Positions 1-11,733 of a DNA stretch of 64,000 nt are shown here, in pieces. The position numbers and the translations under genes were made by a program. This stretch comes from Chromohalobacter marismortui (GTDB lineage: Bacteria; Pseudomonadota; Gammaproteobacteria; Pseudomonadales; Halomonadaceae), in NCBI RefSeq assembly GCF_004364315.1, contig NZ_SOBR01000003.1:434001-498000 (forward strand), written 5' to 3'. The notes under the pieces were generated by a model. The model was given only the letters and a program-made list of their open reading frames with translations, had not been told where the DNA came from and made no database searches. Position 1 is the first letter of the stretch, and every line of letters starts with the position of its first letter.

Positions 1-406
1 GATTGAAATCCAGGAAGGCGAGGAGTCCGTACGTATCAGCCGCCACACCGGTGGTTTCAGCGCCCCCCCCGCAGCCCAGGCGCCCGCGCCCGCTCCCGCC
101 GCTGCGCCTGCTCCCGCCGCACCCGCTCCAGCCGCCGCACACGAGGCCGAAGCCGCGCCCGCCGAACCCAGTGGCCACCCGGTGACCTCGCCCATGGTGG
201 GCACGTTCTATCGCTCGCCAGCGCCAGGCGCCAAGCCGTTCATCGAAATCGGGCAAAGCGTCAAGAAAGGCGAAACCGTGTGCATCGTCGAAGCCATGAA
301 GATGATGAATCAGATCGAGGCCGATCAGGATGGCGTGATCGAGGCCATCATGGTAGAGGATGGAGAACCGGTCGAATTCGACCAGCCGATGGTCATCATC
401 TCTTGA
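1..406 (+). CDS. accB: Biotin carboxyl carrier protein of acetyl-CoA carboxylase (3' part)
   Basis: Carries biotin between the carboxylase and transferase halves of acetyl-CoA carboxylase, the first step of fatty acid synthesis. The gene enters from the left edge; the real frame runs from base 2. A long Ala/Pro linker (about residues 20-50 of the visible part) is followed by the biotinyl domain, which carries the EAMKM motif whose lysine is biotinylated. It is followed 70 bp downstream by accC, the usual accBC operon. The N-terminus and start codon lie outside the window. Confidence 0.96.
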   Translation, partial: IEIQEGEESVRISRHTGGFSAPPAAQAPAPAPAAAPAPAAPAPAAAHEAEAAPAEPSGHPVTSPMVGTFYRSPAPGAKPFIEIGQSVKKGETVCIVEAMKMMNQIEADQDGVIEAIMVEDGEPVEFDQPMVIIS

Positions 407-476
407 GGCCGTTTGCGATCACTGCACATGAACGATCGCTAACCGCTTCCGAGCTTACATAGAGACGGACGACACT

Positions 477-1823
477 ATGTTGGACAAGGTACTCATCGCC
501 AATCGTGGCGAGATCGCCCTTCGCGTGCTACGCGCCTGCAAGGAACTCGGCATCAAGACCGTCGCGGTACATTCCAAGGCCGACCGCGAGCTCATGCACG
601 TGCGGCTGGCCGATGAAGCCGTGTGCATCGGCCCCGCGTCCTCGGCGCAATCCTACCTGAACATACCGGCCTTGATCAGTGCTGCCGAAGTCACCGATTC
701 CAGCGCCATTCATCCCGGTTATGGCTTTCTCTCCGAGAACGCCAACTTTGCCGAACAGGTAGAGCGTTCGGGCTTCGTGTTCGTGGGGCCGCGCGCCGAC
801 ACCATCCGCATGATGGGCGACAAGGTCAGCGCCATTTCAGCGATGAAAAAGGCCGGCGTGCCCACGGTGCCCGGCTCCGACGGGCCGCTCCCCGAAGATA
901 ACGACGACGCGATCCTGGCCACCGCCAAGCGCATCGGCTACCCGGTCATCATCAAGGCAGCTGCCGGCGGTGGCGGCCGTGGCATGCGCGTGGTGCACAG
1001 CGAGGGCAGCCTGCTCTCCTCAGTCAGCGTGACGCGCAACGAAGCCAATTCGGCGTTCGGCGACGGCACGCTGTACATGGAGAAGTTCCTCGAGAACCCG
1101 CGTCACGTCGAGGTTCAGGTACTGGCCGACGGTCAGGGCAATGCCATTCACCTGTACGATCGCGATTGCTCCCTGCAGCGCCGTCACCAGAAGGTGCTGG
1201 AAGAAGCCCCCGCGCCGCATCTCGATCCCAAAGCCCGCGCCGATGTCCTCCAGGCCTGCGTGGATGCCTGCAACGAGATCAACTATCGTGGCGCCGGCAC
1301 CTTCGAATTCCTGTACGAAAATGGGCAGTTCTTCTTCATCGAGATGAACACACGCGTTCAGGTCGAACACCCGGTTTCTGAAATGGTCACTGGCGTGGAC
1401 ATCGTCAAGGAGCAGCTGCGTATCGCGTCCGGTCACCCGCTGTCCATTTCTCAAGAAGACGTGCAGCTCAACGGGCATGCCTTCGAGTGCCGGATCAACG
1501 CCGAAGACTCGCGCACCTTCATGCCTTCCCCCGGCAAGATCGATCTCTACCACGCACCCGGTGGTTTGGGCGTACGCATGGATTCGCATATCTACACCGG
1601 CTATAGCGTACCGCCGCACTACGATTCCCTGCTCGGCAAGTTGATCACCTGGGGCGCCAGTCGCGAGACCGCGCTGACCCGTATGCGCAATGCCCTTGAC
1701 GAGCTGCTGGTCGAAGGTATCAAGACCAACATCGACCTGCAGAAGGATCTGGTTCGCGACAGCGCTTTCCAGCAAGGTGGGGTAAACATTCATTATCTCG
1801 AGAAGAAACTCGGCCTGAGCTAG
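477..1823 (+). CDS. accC: Biotin carboxylase subunit of acetyl-CoA carboxylase
   Basis: Carboxylates the biotin on AccB using ATP and bicarbonate. The 448-aa length matches the family (about 449). An ATP-grasp fold is visible: N-terminal [14 protein letters not shown], the glycine-rich ATP loop [25 protein letters not shown], and the catalytic region [14 protein letters not shown]. The ATG at 477 gives the canonical N-terminus. It is the second gene of accBC, with prmA following closely. Confidence 0.98.
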   Translation: MLDKVLIANRGEIALRVLRACKELGIKTVAVHSKADRELMHVRLADEAVCIGPASSAQSYLNIPALISAAEVTDSSAIHPGYGFLSENANFAEQVERSGFVFVGPRADTIRMMGDKVSAISAMKKAGVPTVPGSDGPLPEDNDDAILATAKRIGYPVIIKAAAGGGGRGMRVVHSEGSLLSSVSVTRNEANSAFGDGTLYMEKFLENPRHVEVQVLADGQGNAIHLYDRDCSLQRRHQKVLEEAPAPHLDPKARADVLQACVDACNEINYRGAGTFEFLYENGQFFFIEMNTRVQVEHPVSEMVTGVDIVKEQLRIASGHPLSISQEDVQLNGHAFECRINAEDSRTFMPSPGKIDLYHAPGGLGVRMDSHIYTGYSVPPHYDSLLGKLITWGASRETALTRMRNALDELLVEGIKTNIDLQKDLVRDSAFQQGGVNIHYLEKKLGLS

Positions 1824-1892
1824 TCAGACCGAGCGACTCGACACGGGGCGGCCTTGGCCGTCCCGTTTGCGTTGATGCCCAAGGAGGCCCGC

Positions 1893-2792
1893 ATGACCTG
1901 GTTGCAACTCAAGGCCCACATCGCCCCACAGCATGCCGAAACCCTGGAAGAACTGCTGCTGGCCGAAGGTGCCCAGGCCATCACCCTTCAGGACGCTCAC
2001 GATGATCCTGTCTTCGAGCCCGAGAGCGGCACCACACCGCTGTGGGACGAGACCGTGCTGACAGGGCTCTACGACGACCTGGAGGATATCGAGCCGATGC
2101 TCGAGCGCGTGCGCCAGCAATGGGCCGCCGAAATGGCCGATGAACCGTGCCCCGAGATCGACTACGAGTTGCTCGCCGACCGTGATTGGGAACGCGAGTG
2201 GATGGACGACTTCGCTCCGCTCAAGATGGGCGAGCGACTGTGGGTGGTGCCCAGCTGGCACGCTGCTCCCGAGCCCGACGCCGTCAATCTGGTGCTCGAT
2301 CCGGGACTGGCCTTCGGCACCGGGACGCATCCGACCACCGCACTTTGCCTCGGCTGGCTCGACGGCCTCGACCTCGATACGCGCAAGGTGCTCGACTTCG
2401 GCTGCGGCTCCGGCATCCTGGCCATCGCCGCCCTCAAGCTGGGAGCCGACCATGCCACGGGCACCGATATCGACCCACAGGCCCTGCAAGCGAGCCGTGA
2501 CAACGCCCAGCGCAACGCCATCGCCGATGAGCGCTTGTCGCTTTGCTATCCGGAGCGGCTCGAGGCCGAGCGTTATGATGTCGTGGTCGCCAACATTCTC
2601 TCCGGCCCTTTGGTGGAGCTCGCGCCCACGCTCTGCGCACATCTGGCACCAGGAGGCCGCCTGGCCTTGTCGGGCATTCTCGCCGGCCAGGCCGATGAGG
2701 TCATGGACGCATATCACGAGCAAGGCATGCTGCTCGATGCGCCCCACGAGCGCGAAGGTTGGGTGCGCATCACCGGCGTAGCGCCGGCATGA
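1893..2792 (+). CDS. prmA: Ribosomal protein L11 methyltransferase
   Basis: SAM-dependent methyltransferase that trimethylates ribosomal protein L11. The start is set at ATG 1893 ([10 protein letters not shown]) because AAGGAGG lies just upstream and the result, 299 aa, fits the family; a start at 1854 would add 13 unlikely residues. The N-terminal L11-recognition domain is followed by a Rossmann fold with [14 protein letters not shown], motif [13 protein letters not shown], and VVANIL. It directly follows accC, as in many gammaproteobacteria. Confidence 0.97.
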   Translation: MTWLQLKAHIAPQHAETLEELLLAEGAQAITLQDAHDDPVFEPESGTTPLWDETVLTGLYDDLEDIEPMLERVRQQWAAEMADEPCPEIDYELLADRDWEREWMDDFAPLKMGERLWVVPSWHAAPEPDAVNLVLDPGLAFGTGTHPTTALCLGWLDGLDLDTRKVLDFGCGSGILAIAALKLGADHATGTDIDPQALQASRDNAQRNAIADERLSLCYPERLEAERYDVVVANILSGPLVELAPTLCAHLAPGGRLALSGILAGQADEVMDAYHEQGMLLDAPHEREGWVRITGVAPA

Positions 2793-2884
2793 TCGCGCTT
2801 GACGCGTGGAGCGGTGAACTGCCCCTTCAAGAACGTCGCCCCGGCGGCTATCATGGACGGCTTTAACCACCTAGACCTCTTGTG

Positions 2885-3916
2885 ATGTCGACCCACGTCT
2901 CACCTCCGGCGACGCCATTGCCGTGCATCGGCCCTTACGCATTGCCCAACCGGGCGATTCTCGCGCCCATGGCGGGCGTCACCGATCGCCCGTTTCGACA
3001 ATTGTGCCGAGAGCTCGGCGCAGGCCTGGTCGTCTCGGAAATGGTCACCGCTGATACGCGCCTGTGGCATACGCGCAAGTCCCGGCAACGCCTCGATCAT
3101 ACCGGTGAGCCCGGCCCCCGCGCCGTGCAGATCGCCGGCGGCGATCCAGACATGCTCGCCGAAGCCGCGCGTCTCAATGTCGTGCAAGGCGCCGAGATCA
3201 TCGACATCAACATGGGCTGCCCCGCCAAGAAGGTATGTAACAAGGCCGCCGGTTCCGCGTTGCTGCGCGACGAGCGCTTGGTCGCGGCGATTCTCGAAGC
3301 GGTGGTCGCGGCCGTGGATGTCCCGGTGACATTGAAGATCCGGACCGGTTGGTGCTCGGAGTCGCGCAACGGCATACGTGTGGCGCAATTGGCCGAGGCC
3401 GCCGGCATCCAAGCCCTCGCAGTCCATGGCCGCACCCGTGAGCAGCGCTATCAAGGCAACGCCGAATACGACACCATCGCTGCCATCAAGCAAGCAGTGT
3501 CGCTGCCGATATTCGCCAATGGTGATATCGACAGCGCCGAGAAAGCCGCCCGCATCCTCGACTACACTAAAGCCGATGCGGTCATGGTCGGACGCGGCGC
3601 CCAAGGCAATCCGTGGTTATTTCGCGAAATCGAGCATCATCTGCGTACCGGCGACACCCTGGCGAGCCCGACACCCACCGAGATCGCCGCCGTCATGCAC
3701 CGTCATCTCGATGCACTGCATGCCTTTTACGGTGAGCACATGGGGGTGCGCATCGCACGCAAGCATGTGGGGTGGTATCTCGCCACTCGCCCACAAGCAG
3801 CGGCATTGCGCGCACGCTTCAACGTTCTGGAACAGCCCTCGGCCCAACACCGTTTCGTGGATGAGCTCGCCCACGATGCGCCAACGTTGGCCTCAAATGG
3901 AAGCAATGCAGCATGA
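2885..3916 (+). CDS. dusB: tRNA-dihydrouridine synthase B
   Basis: FMN-dependent reductase that makes dihydrouridine in tRNA. The FMN-binding barrel shows [12 protein letters not shown], the active-site cysteine segment [30 protein letters not shown], and NGDIDS. GTG (2882) and ATG (2885) are adjacent candidate starts and I chose the ATG. The stop overlaps the fis start by 4 bp, the conserved dusB-fis operon. Confidence 0.96.
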   Translation: MSTHVSPPATPLPCIGPYALPNRAILAPMAGVTDRPFRQLCRELGAGLVVSEMVTADTRLWHTRKSRQRLDHTGEPGPRAVQIAGGDPDMLAEAARLNVVQGAEIIDINMGCPAKKVCNKAAGSALLRDERLVAAILEAVVAAVDVPVTLKIRTGWCSESRNGIRVAQLAEAAGIQALAVHGRTREQRYQGNAEYDTIAAIKQAVSLPIFANGDIDSAEKAARILDYTKADAVMVGRGAQGNPWLFREIEHHLRTGDTLASPTPTEIAAVMHRHLDALHAFYGEHMGVRIARKHVGWYLATRPQAAALRARFNVLEQPSAQHRFVDELAHDAPTLASNGSNAA

Positions 3917-4212
3917 CCAGCAGGCAAGCATTTCCCATCGATCAGAATACGCTCGATGCCACCTCCACGGCATCGCCGACGCATCAGCAAACCCTGCGTG
4001 AGTCGGTCGAGCTCGCCATGCAGCGCTACTTCGGCCACCTGGACGGCGAAACGGTCAGCGACCTCTACGCCATGGTGCTGACCGAAGTCGAAGTCCCCTT
4101 GCTGGAGGCCGTGATGCGCTACGCCGACGGCAACCAGACCCGCGCCGCCGACATGCTGGGCCTCAATCGCGGCACGCTGCGCAAGAAGCTCAAGCAGTAC
4201 GACCTGATCTGA
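3913..4212 (+). CDS. fis: Nucleoid-associated DNA-binding protein Fis
   Basis: Small dimeric DNA-bending protein acting in rRNA transcription and nucleoid structure. At 99 aa it matches Fis (98 in E. coli). The C-terminal helix-turn-helix, [23 protein letters not shown], is nearly canonical. Translationally coupled to dusB by an ATGA overlap and followed at once by a strong hairpin. Confidence 0.97.
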   Translation: MTSRQAFPIDQNTLDATSTASPTHQQTLRESVELAMQRYFGHLDGETVSDLYAMVLTEVEVPLLEAVMRYADGNQTRAADMLGLNRGTLRKKLKQYDLI

Positions 4213-4220
4213 TTCCATCG

Positions 4221-4246
4221 CGGGGCGTCGCGCCAGCGACGCCCCG
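4221..4246 (+). terminator. Hairpin terminator after fis
   Basis: Perfect 11-bp GC-rich stem (4221-4231 with 4236-4246, loop GCCA) directly after the fis stop, followed by the weak T-stretch TTGCGTTT. Probably ends the dusB-fis transcript before purH. Confidence 0.7.
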
Positions 4247-4300
4247 TTGCGTTTCGCCCGGCGCCCATCGCGCGCCCTCATCTTGCAAGAGTGGAGCCCC

Positions 4301-5891
<1,591 letters not shown>

Positions 5892-5893
<2 letters not shown>

Positions 5894-5923
5894 AGCTCGA
5901 AGCTCGAAGCTCGAAGCTCGAAG
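5892..5923 (+). repeat. Tandem 7-bp repeat (GAAGCTC)x4
   Basis: Four perfect GAAGCTC units plus a partial fifth begin on the purH stop codon. On the other strand the unit is GAGCTTC, one base from the GGGCTTC unit repeated ten times at 59747-59816, so both belong to one GRGCTTC family. Confidence 0.9.
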
Positions 5924-5946
5924 AAAGTCTAAGCCCCGCCAATAGC

Positions 5947-5982
5947 AAAACACCCTGCCGGATGCACCGGCAGGGTGTTTTT
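5947..5982. terminator. Bidirectional terminator between purH and gabD
   Basis: An 11-bp stem (CACCCTGCCGG, 5951-5961, with 5967-5977) has a 5-nt loop and is flanked by AAAA on the left and TTTTT on the right. It can end transcription from convergent purH and gabD. Confidence 0.9.
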
Positions 5983-5990
5983 CTTCATAC

Positions 5991-6010
5991 TTCCAGGCGC
6001 ATAGCGCCGC
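5991..6010. repeat. Intergenic hairpin element, copy 1
   Basis: TTCCAGGCGC-ata-GCGCCGC: a GGCGC/GCGCC hairpin in a fixed context. The same unit recurs at 55603-55622 and 59893-59912, always between genes and near AGCTTC-rich sequence. Resembles REP-type palindromic elements; family name unknown to me. Confidence 0.7.
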
Positions 6011-6028
6011 GCTTCGAGCTGCCAGCGC

Positions 6029-7486
6029 TTAGCCTAGATCCATGCACAGATACTTGGTTTCCATGTACTCGGCAAGACCGTATTTGGAGCCTTCACGCCC
6101 CAGCCCTGAGGCCTTGACGCCCCCGAATGGCGCACTGGCGTTGGAAATCAAGCCGGTGTTGATGCCGACCATGCCGTACTCCAGCGCTTCGGCCACGCGC
6201 CAGACACGGCTCAGGTCGTTGGCATAAAAATACGAGGCCAGACCGAACTGGGTGTCATTGGCCATGCGCACGGCATCTTCCTCGTCTTCGAACGGAATCA
6301 CCGCGGCCAGCGGGCCGAAGGTTTCCTCGTGCGCCACCTTCATCTCGGTGTTGGCATGGCTCACCAACGTCGGTGTGAAGAAGCGTCCACCGAGCGGATG
6401 GGCGTGTCCACCCAGCAACAGCTCGGCGCCTTTGTCGACGGCATCCTGGATATGCTCGGAGACCTTGGTGACCGCGTCGTCGTCGATCAGCGGCCCGATA
6501 TTCACGCCTTCTTCGGTGCCCGGGCCGACATGCAATTCGCTGTTCATGGCCGCCGCCAGCTTTTCACTGAACGCATTGATCACGCTGGACTGCACGAGGA
6601 AGCGATTGGTGCACACGCAGGTCTGGCCGGCGTTGCGAAACTTGCTCGCCATCGCCCCCTCGACGGCGGCATCCAGATCAGCGTCCTCGAAGACCAGAAA
6701 CGGCGCGTTGCCTCCCAGCTCCAGCGAAATCTTCTGGATATGCTCGGCGGCGCCGGCCATCAACTGACTGCCCACCTCGGTGGAGCCGGTGAAGGTGATC
6801 TTGCGTACCACGGGCGACTCGGTCATCGCCTTGGCGATCTCGCTGGCACGCCCCGGCACTACGTTGAAGACACCGCGAGGAACGCCGGCCTGCTCGGCCA
6901 GCGCAGCCAGCGCGGTCGCCGAGAATGGCGTCTGACTGGCCGGCTTGATGACGATGGGACAGCCTGCCGCCAACGCCGCGGCCGCCTTGCGCGTGATCAT
7001 CGAGGAGGGAAAGTTCCACGGCGTGATCGCCCCCACGACACCCACCGGCTGCTTGAGCACGACGATCCGCTGATTGGCCTTGGCAGCCGGAATGGTATCG
7101 CCATACACGCGCCGCGCTTCTTCGGCGAACCAGCGCATGAAGCTCGCCGCATAGGCGATCTCGCCGGCCGCTTCCTTGAGCGGCTTGCCCTGCTCGGCGG
7201 TCATGATCGCCGCCAGCTCGTCCTGATGCTCGAGCATCAGGTCATACCATTTCATCAGGGTATCGGCGCGCTCCTGGGCAGTCAGCGCACGCCACGCGGG
7301 CCAGGCCGACTCGGCGGCCTCGATGGCACGCTCGGTTTCGGCGTGCCCCAGCTTGGGCATGCGCCCTACGATCTCGCCGGTTGCAGGATCATCGACCTCG
7401 ATTTGCTCGCCGCTGTCCGCTGCTACCCAGTTGCCGTCAATATAGGCAAAGGGACGAAACAGCGAGTTCTCCTGAAGGGACTCCAT
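6029..7486 (-). CDS. gabD: NAD(P)-dependent succinate-semialdehyde dehydrogenase
   Basis: Oxidises succinate semialdehyde to succinate, the end of GABA degradation. The 485 aa align end to end with GabD (482). Visible: cofactor-binding TPWNFP, FTGSTEVG, ELGGNAPFLVF and catalytic Cys at about residue 290 in GQTCVC. AAGGAGA stands 6 nt before ATG 7486. No gabT adjoins it, so it is a single-gene unit; other semialdehyde substrates are possible. Confidence 0.93.
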   Translation of the reverse strand: MESLQENSLFRPFAYIDGNWVAADSGEQIEVDDPATGEIVGRMPKLGHAETERAIEAAESAWPAWRALTAQERADTLMKWYDLMLEHQDELAAIMTAEQGKPLKEAAGEIAYAASFMRWFAEEARRVYGDTIPAAKANQRIVVLKQPVGVVGAITPWNFPSSMITRKAAAALAAGCPIVIKPASQTPFSATALAALAEQAGVPRGVFNVVPGRASEIAKAMTESPVVRKITFTGSTEVGSQLMAGAAEHIQKISLELGGNAPFLVFEDADLDAAVEGAMASKFRNAGQTCVCTNRFLVQSSVINAFSEKLAAAMNSELHVGPGTEEGVNIGPLIDDDAVTKVSEHIQDAVDKGAELLLGGHAHPLGGRFFTPTLVSHANTEMKVAHEETFGPLAAVIPFEDEEDAVRMANDTQFGLASYFYANDLSRVWRVAEALEYGMVGINTGLISNASAPFGGVKASGLGREGSKYGLAEYMETKYLCMDLG

Positions 7487-7591
7487 GGCGTTCTCCTTCC
7501 TGACAATGAGAGCGACGCTGACCGTCGCCGTGAATTCATCTTATGCCGAGTCACCCGATGCCACCAAGTGCAGCACTCGCTGACGTGACGT

Positions 7592-8062
7592 TCACCCCAC
7601 CCCCCAGATAAAGAGGCTCAGCACCGCGATGGCGATAGCGGCCCCGCACAGCGCCTGACCTCTATATCGCGCCGGCGAGCGCCGTACCTGCCGGATACCC
7701 AGCACTGCCAGGAGCATCGCCAGCGCATCGACGAGCAGCATATAAGACGCCAACAGCGGCGCCAGGGTGACGAGCACCAGCGCCAGCACCGCCCAGGGCG
7801 ACAATAACGACGATTTGACGCGTCCTTGATCGTCACGCGTTTGCCGCGCGGTACGTTGAGGCACCGGCGCATCGAACACCTGCTCGGCACATCCTCCATC
7901 GCCATCGAAGCGTAGCCGGCTACCTTCCCTGGGAAGTCCCCGGCCACGCCACTCGGTCAGTGTGAATGTATAACGATATCCATCGTCACCGACGATCACG
8001 CCGCGTTGGGCCGCGTCATCGAAGGTTTCCAGCTTACCGTGCACGCCATGACTCCCGGCCAA
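7592..8062 (-). CDS. Small membrane protein with cold-shock-like N-terminus
   Basis: A 156-aa protein. Residues 8-65 resemble a degenerate cold-shock (OB) fold (HGKLETFDDAAQRGVI...YRYTFTLTEW), followed by a charged linker and two or three hydrophobic segments (about 88-122 and 137-155). Proteins of this layout occur in gammaproteobacteria without assigned function. The start is uncertain: TTG 8062 or GTG 8044; no ATG is in frame. Confidence 0.7.
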   Translation of the reverse strand: MAGSHGVHGKLETFDDAAQRGVIVGDDGYRYTFTLTEWRGRGLPREGSRLRFDGDGGCAEQVFDAPVPQRTARQTRDDQGRVKSSLLSPWAVLALVLVTLAPLLASYMLLVDALAMLLAVLGIRQVRRSPARYRGQALCGAAIAIAVLSLFIWGVG

Positions 8063-8087
8063 TTCCCGATGGCATGATCAACATCCC

Positions 8088-8486
8088 TCACTCTAGACGC
8101 GAGTCCGATAACGTCACCGACACGGAGTCTGAAAAGCGCAGCGCGAACGGCTTATCGACTTCTACCTGCGCCGTGAGGACCTGCTCGTAACTCATGATGA
8201 TATCCAAGATTTCGCGGGTCATGCGTTCCAGCAAGAGAAAGCGATTGTCCTCGACATAGCCGATGATGTGCTTGGTGATCGTACGATAATTGAGCGCCTG
8301 CTCGATATGATCGAACTTGACCGCACGTTCGGCCCGATAACGAATGGTGGCATTGATCACCACATCCTGACGGTTCTGGATTTCCTCGTCCTTGATACCG
8401 ATATGGGTACGCAGACGCAGGTTCTTGATGCTAATCGTCGCCAGATCATGATCGAGATGCTGATCGTTCAGTGCATGTAAGGCCAT
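8088..8486 (-). CDS. folX: Dihydroneopterin triphosphate 2'-epimerase
   Basis: Tunnelling-fold enzyme of the FolB/FolX family that epimerises dihydroneopterin triphosphate. The 132-aa sequence follows E. coli FolX closely: [33 protein letters not shown], and ADSV-like SDSVSVTL. It lies 61 bp after folE on the same strand, so the two pterin genes probably form one unit. FolX is favoured over FolB by the NYRTxTK segment. Confidence 0.9.
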   Translation of the reverse strand: MALHALNDQHLDHDLATISIKNLRLRTHIGIKDEEIQNRQDVVINATIRYRAERAVKFDHIEQALNYRTITKHIIGYVEDNRFLLLERMTREILDIIMSYEQVLTAQVEVDKPFALRFSDSVSVTLSDSRLE

Positions 8487-8547
8487 GCGGCATTTCTCCT
8501 AAACTACGAAACACGCGTCATGCGCGCAGTGGTGACCGGCGCATCGC

Positions 8548-9102
8548 TCAGCCATGCACCAGCGTCAAGAATTCCTGACGCGTGGTCAGGTTGTTGCGGA
8601 AGGCGCCCAGCATCACGGAGGTCTTCATGCTCGAATTCTGCTTCTCGACACCGCGCATCATCATGCACATGTGTTGCGCCTCGATGATCACCCCTACACC
8701 GCGCGCTTGGGTGACTTGCTGCACGGCCTCGGCGATCTGACGCGTCAGATTTTCCTGGATCTGCATGCGCCGCGCGTACATATCCACGATGCGCGCAAAT
8801 TTGGAAAGCCCGAGCACCCTGCCTTCGGGCAAGTACGCGATATGGCACTTGCCGATGAACGGCAACAAATGATGCTCACACATCGAATAAAGTTCGATAT
8901 CCTTGATCAAGACCATTTCGTCGGTCTGCGATTCGAATACCGCACCATTGACCAATGATTCGAGCGTCTGCCCGTACCCCTGATTGAGAAACTGCATGGC
9001 CTTGGCGGCACGCATGGGGGTATCGCGTAACCCCTCCCGGTCGGGATCCTCGCCCAGGCCGGCGATAATGGCGCGATAATGCGTTGCAAGTTCTTCTGTC
9101 AT
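8548..9102 (-). CDS. folE: GTP cyclohydrolase I
   Basis: Converts GTP to dihydroneopterin triphosphate, the first step of folate synthesis and the source of the FolX substrate. The 184-aa protein has the type I motifs: zinc and active-site residues in [11 protein letters not shown], the [12 protein letters not shown] helix, and [13 protein letters not shown]. Shorter than E. coli FolE (222) at the N-terminus, within family range. Upstream of folX on the same strand. Confidence 0.97.
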   Translation of the reverse strand: MTEELATHYRAIIAGLGEDPDREGLRDTPMRAAKAMQFLNQGYGQTLESLVNGAVFESQTDEMVLIKDIELYSMCEHHLLPFIGKCHIAYLPEGRVLGLSKFARIVDMYARRMQIQENLTRQIAEAVQQVTQARGVGVIIEAQHMCMMMRGVEKQNSSMKTSVMLGAFRNNLTTRQEFLTLVHG

Positions 9103-9260
9103 TTAAGTGCCTTCGTCATGACGCCCGACCGGGCATACGTTACAAAATGAATACAACACCGGAAGTTTGCCACATGGGGAAAGTGCTACGCACGCACGAT
9201 TCGCGTCGACATCGGCAACACGACATTTCCCGACGCCGCGGAAACGTCGAGATGGCGAGT

Positions 9261-10244
9261 TCACGCCAGCCAGCGCGGGTTTTCCAACGCTAGGCGCTGT
9301 TGCTCGAGAATACGGATGTGCTGATCCCAATAACCTTCGCTCGCCACCCAAGGAAATGCCCGTGGAAACGCCGGATCTTCCCAGCGATCGACCAGCCAGG
9401 CGCTATGCCGCATCAAGCGCATCGTGCGCAGAGGCTCGATCCAGCGCAGTTGACGCCGATCGAACTCGACATGCTGTTCATAGCCCTCGATCACCTCGGA
9501 AAGCTGCATTTGCCATTCGTCGGCTTCAGGCGCCGTCAATAACATCCACAGATCCTGGACCGCCGGCGCCGTGCAGCAATCATCGAAGTCGACCAGCGCA
9601 AATGCGTCGTCACGCCCCAGAATGTTGCCCAGATGGCAATCCCCATGAACGCGTTGCAAGGCTGTCTCCGGCCACCGTTGCTCAGCCAGTAACGTCTGCA
9701 GGCGCTCGGCGATGCGGGCATACGCCTGGCGTTGACGACGACTCAACCAGTCGCTCGCCAACACCCGCTCGCAACTCGCCTGGCTGATCGCCATGGGTTC
9801 CTGAACAGGGCGCGCCTGGAAGGAACCGCGGCGCGCCACGGCATGCACCTGGCCGATTAAATCGCCGAGGGCAAAAAGATGCGCAGGATTCTCGAGCTCC
9901 GGCGCCTGCCCCGCGACGTGTGGAAACAATGCGAACGCGAATCCGTGGGCATGGTGGAGTGTCTCGCCCTCAGCGTCGCGCCAAGGGGGCGCACCGGGCA
10001 CGCCCGCGGCCGCGAGCTCATCGAGAAAGACATGTTCTTCGCGAATCTGCGCCTCGCTCCAGCGCTCGGGCCGATAGAACTTGGCCACCCAGCGACGACG
10101 ATCGTCGTCGCTCAACAGGAACACGCGATTTTCATAGCTATTGAGCGCGAACGGCTCGCCTGGCAACCAAAAACCCAGCGACTCGACGGCATCGACCACG
10201 TGTGCGGGCGATAAACTTTCGAACGGGTGCTTCGGGGCGGTCAT
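9261..10244 (-). CDS. srkA: Stress response kinase A (YihE family)
   Basis: Choline-kinase-like serine/threonine kinase reported to counter stress-induced death in E. coli. Length 327 aa (E. coli 328). The N-terminal ENRVF and KFYRPERW segments, catalytic loop RVHGDCHLGNIL and metal-binding VDFDDC are all present. The ATG at 10244 gives the family N-terminus. Single gene between folE and comF, same strand. Confidence 0.92.
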   Translation of the reverse strand: MTAPKHPFESLSPAHVVDAVESLGFWLPGEPFALNSYENRVFLLSDDDRRRWVAKFYRPERWSEAQIREEHVFLDELAAAGVPGAPPWRDAEGETLHHAHGFAFALFPHVAGQAPELENPAHLFALGDLIGQVHAVARRGSFQARPVQEPMAISQASCERVLASDWLSRRQRQAYARIAERLQTLLAEQRWPETALQRVHGDCHLGNILGRDDAFALVDFDDCCTAPAVQDLWMLLTAPEADEWQMQLSEVIEGYEQHVEFDRRQLRWIEPLRTMRLMRHSAWLVDRWEDPAFPRAFPWVASEGYWDQHIRILEQQRLALENPRWLA

Positions 10245-10277
10245 GGTGTGTCCTATTGAAGATGCTCCACCATGCTA

Positions 10278-11003
10278 TCAGATTCCTCGCGGCGTTCGCG
10301 TCATCGCCCACGCCTCGACATGCTGCGCACCCGCCTCTCGACAGGCATCCGCCAGTGCCGACAGCGTGTTACCGGTGGTCATCACGTCATCAACCAGCGC
10401 CACATGAGCCGGCAGCTCGGACGCCACATGAAAAGCGCCGCGCACGTTGCCGCGACGCGCGCGGCGTGTCAGCCCTCGCTGAGTCGGCGTGTCACGCGTA
10501 CGCCAGGCACGCTGATGTGGCACGCCCAATTGACGCGAGAGTTCGCGTGTCAGCCAGACGCTGTGATCGAAACCGCGCTCACGCCGCCGGCGCGGGTGCG
10601 TCGGTACCGCAATGAGCACCTCGGGTAACCCCCCTTCGCGGCTGCGCGCGAAGAGGGTCGCCAGCAAGATGCCCGCACGCGGCTGAGCGCCGAACTTGAA
10701 ACGTTGCAGCAATGCCTGCGAGGTATCTTCGTAGCGCAGCGGCGCTCGTGTCACATCGAAAGACGGCGCATGACGCAGACAATGGCCGCAAAGCTCCGCA
10801 GGACGCGCCAACGGTTCGGCGCAGCGCGCACAGGCCACACTATTCCATGGCAGCGCCTCGAAACACGCCTCGCACCACGGCGACGGCGGCGGTGCCATGC
10901 CCATGCAAAAGGCGCAATGGCCCGGCAGCCCTACGCGCACCGATAAGTCGACCATCATCTTTAGCTTGGTTGACAAATGCCAAGCGTTTCTCGCTATCGT
11001 CAT
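10278..11003 (-). CDS. comF: ComF family phosphoribosyltransferase-like protein
   Basis: Cysteine pairs CAFC, CEAC, CARC and CGHC form a double zinc ribbon over residues about 30-75. A phosphoribosyltransferase-like domain follows, with the PRPP-loop motif VALVDDVMTTGNTL near the C-terminus and RGFDHSVWL. ComF members act in DNA uptake or are encoded alone. Length 241 aa; the start could be the internal ATG at 10958, since no clear ribosome site precedes 11003. Confidence 0.9.
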   Translation of the reverse strand: MTIARNAWHLSTKLKMMVDLSVRVGLPGHCAFCMGMAPPPSPWCEACFEALPWNSVACARCAEPLARPAELCGHCLRHAPSFDVTRAPLRYEDTSQALLQRFKFGAQPRAGILLATLFARSREGGLPEVLIAVPTHPRRRRERGFDHSVWLTRELSRQLGVPHQRAWRTRDTPTQRGLTRRARRGNVRGAFHVASELPAHVALVDDVMTTGNTLSALADACREAGAQHVEAWAMTRTPRGI

Positions 11004-11213
11004 GACTTACTAATTCTTTTTTCAAGGTCACAGGGCTACCACGCCCCATGCGATAGGAAAAGACTAGCATGCCCGCCACCTCCAGCACGCTGCCTTCGAT
11101 ATCGACCACTATCGCCGTGACTCCCCCTATCGAGACGTTCACTACGGCTTCGACGCCCGTGGCGATTGACTTCCCACGCGGCATACGTAGAATATCGCTC
11201 GACCTGCCAGACT

Positions 11214-11298
11214 GCGGATGTGGTGGAATTGGTAGACACGCTAGATTTAGGTTCTAGTGCCGAGAGGCGTGGGAGTTCGAGTCTCCCCATCCGCACCA
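11214..11298 (+). tRNA. tRNA-Leu (anticodon UAG)
   Basis: An 85-nt class II tRNA with encoded CCA. The acceptor stem GCGGATG pairs with CATCCGC; the anticodon stem CTAGA/TCTAG flanks loop TTTAGGT with anticodon TAG at 11248-11250; a long variable arm and the T-arm GTTCGAGTC follow. Its 3' 24 bp are the left attachment site of the prophage, so the phage end restores a complete tRNA gene. Confidence 0.98.
11275..11298 (+). other. attL core
   Basis: GTTCGAGTCTCCCC + ATCCGCACCA, from the T-arm to CCA of tRNA-Leu; identical over 24 bp to 50604-50627. The bases on each side differ, which sets the core limits. Confidence 0.93.
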
Positions 11299-11459
11299 TT
11301 TTTCTTCCTAAGTTATTGATTTTATTGAGCCAGCCAGCTCATCTCGCCAAATTCTCAGTCCCCAGCCAGTCCCCACTTTCTTACCGAAAACCAGATATAC
11401 ACGTGCATGTGCGCCTATCATGCGGGGCAAGCTCAGAATCCTTGGGAGCCTCGGAAAAA

Positions 11460-11733
11460 GGTAACAAAGGTAATGCCTTGTCAGAATCTCGCCTAACATA
11501 TTGAATATAAAGAGATTCGAACAGTCGTTCAAAAGGTAACAAAAAGGTGATGCAAAGGTAATGCGTTACCTTTTTAAGAGGTCACAGAGAAAAATATCCA
11601 TATCCTTTAAAAACAGCTACTTGCGAGCACGTTACCTTTTGCATTACCTCACGTTACCTTTTACGGGTAACAGAAAAATATTGATAAATCAGACGGTTGG
11701 GGCATGATCTACCCCCATGTGACCAATGTTACC
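11460..11733. repeat. Cluster of GGTAAC/GTTACC repeats beside attL
   Basis: The 700-bp stretch between the tRNA and the first phage gene has no convincing ORF. It holds nine or ten copies of GGTAAC, GGTAAT or their complements, mostly with an adjacent A- or T-run: 11460, 11469, 11535, 11557, 11565, 11631, 11643, 11653, 11666 and 11728. After excision this would be one arm of attP, so integrase or excisionase arm sites are a plausible role; replication iterons are an alternative. Confidence 0.7.

Noticed and set aside
6329-7588. Plus-strand ORF of 419 aa opposite gabD
   Set aside because: Long antisense frames are common at this GC; the composition (His/Arg/Gly-rich) is not protein-like and gabD on the other strand is certain.
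10840-11184. Minus-strand ORF of 114 aa upstream of comF, with a stretch (AIVVDIEGS...VFSYRMGRG) faintly like the start of enolase-phosphatase MtnC
   Set aside because: The motif spacing is wrong, two thirds of the ORF lies antisense-free only over 180 bp and then overlaps comF in another frame, and no ribosome site is evident. At most a relic; not claimed.
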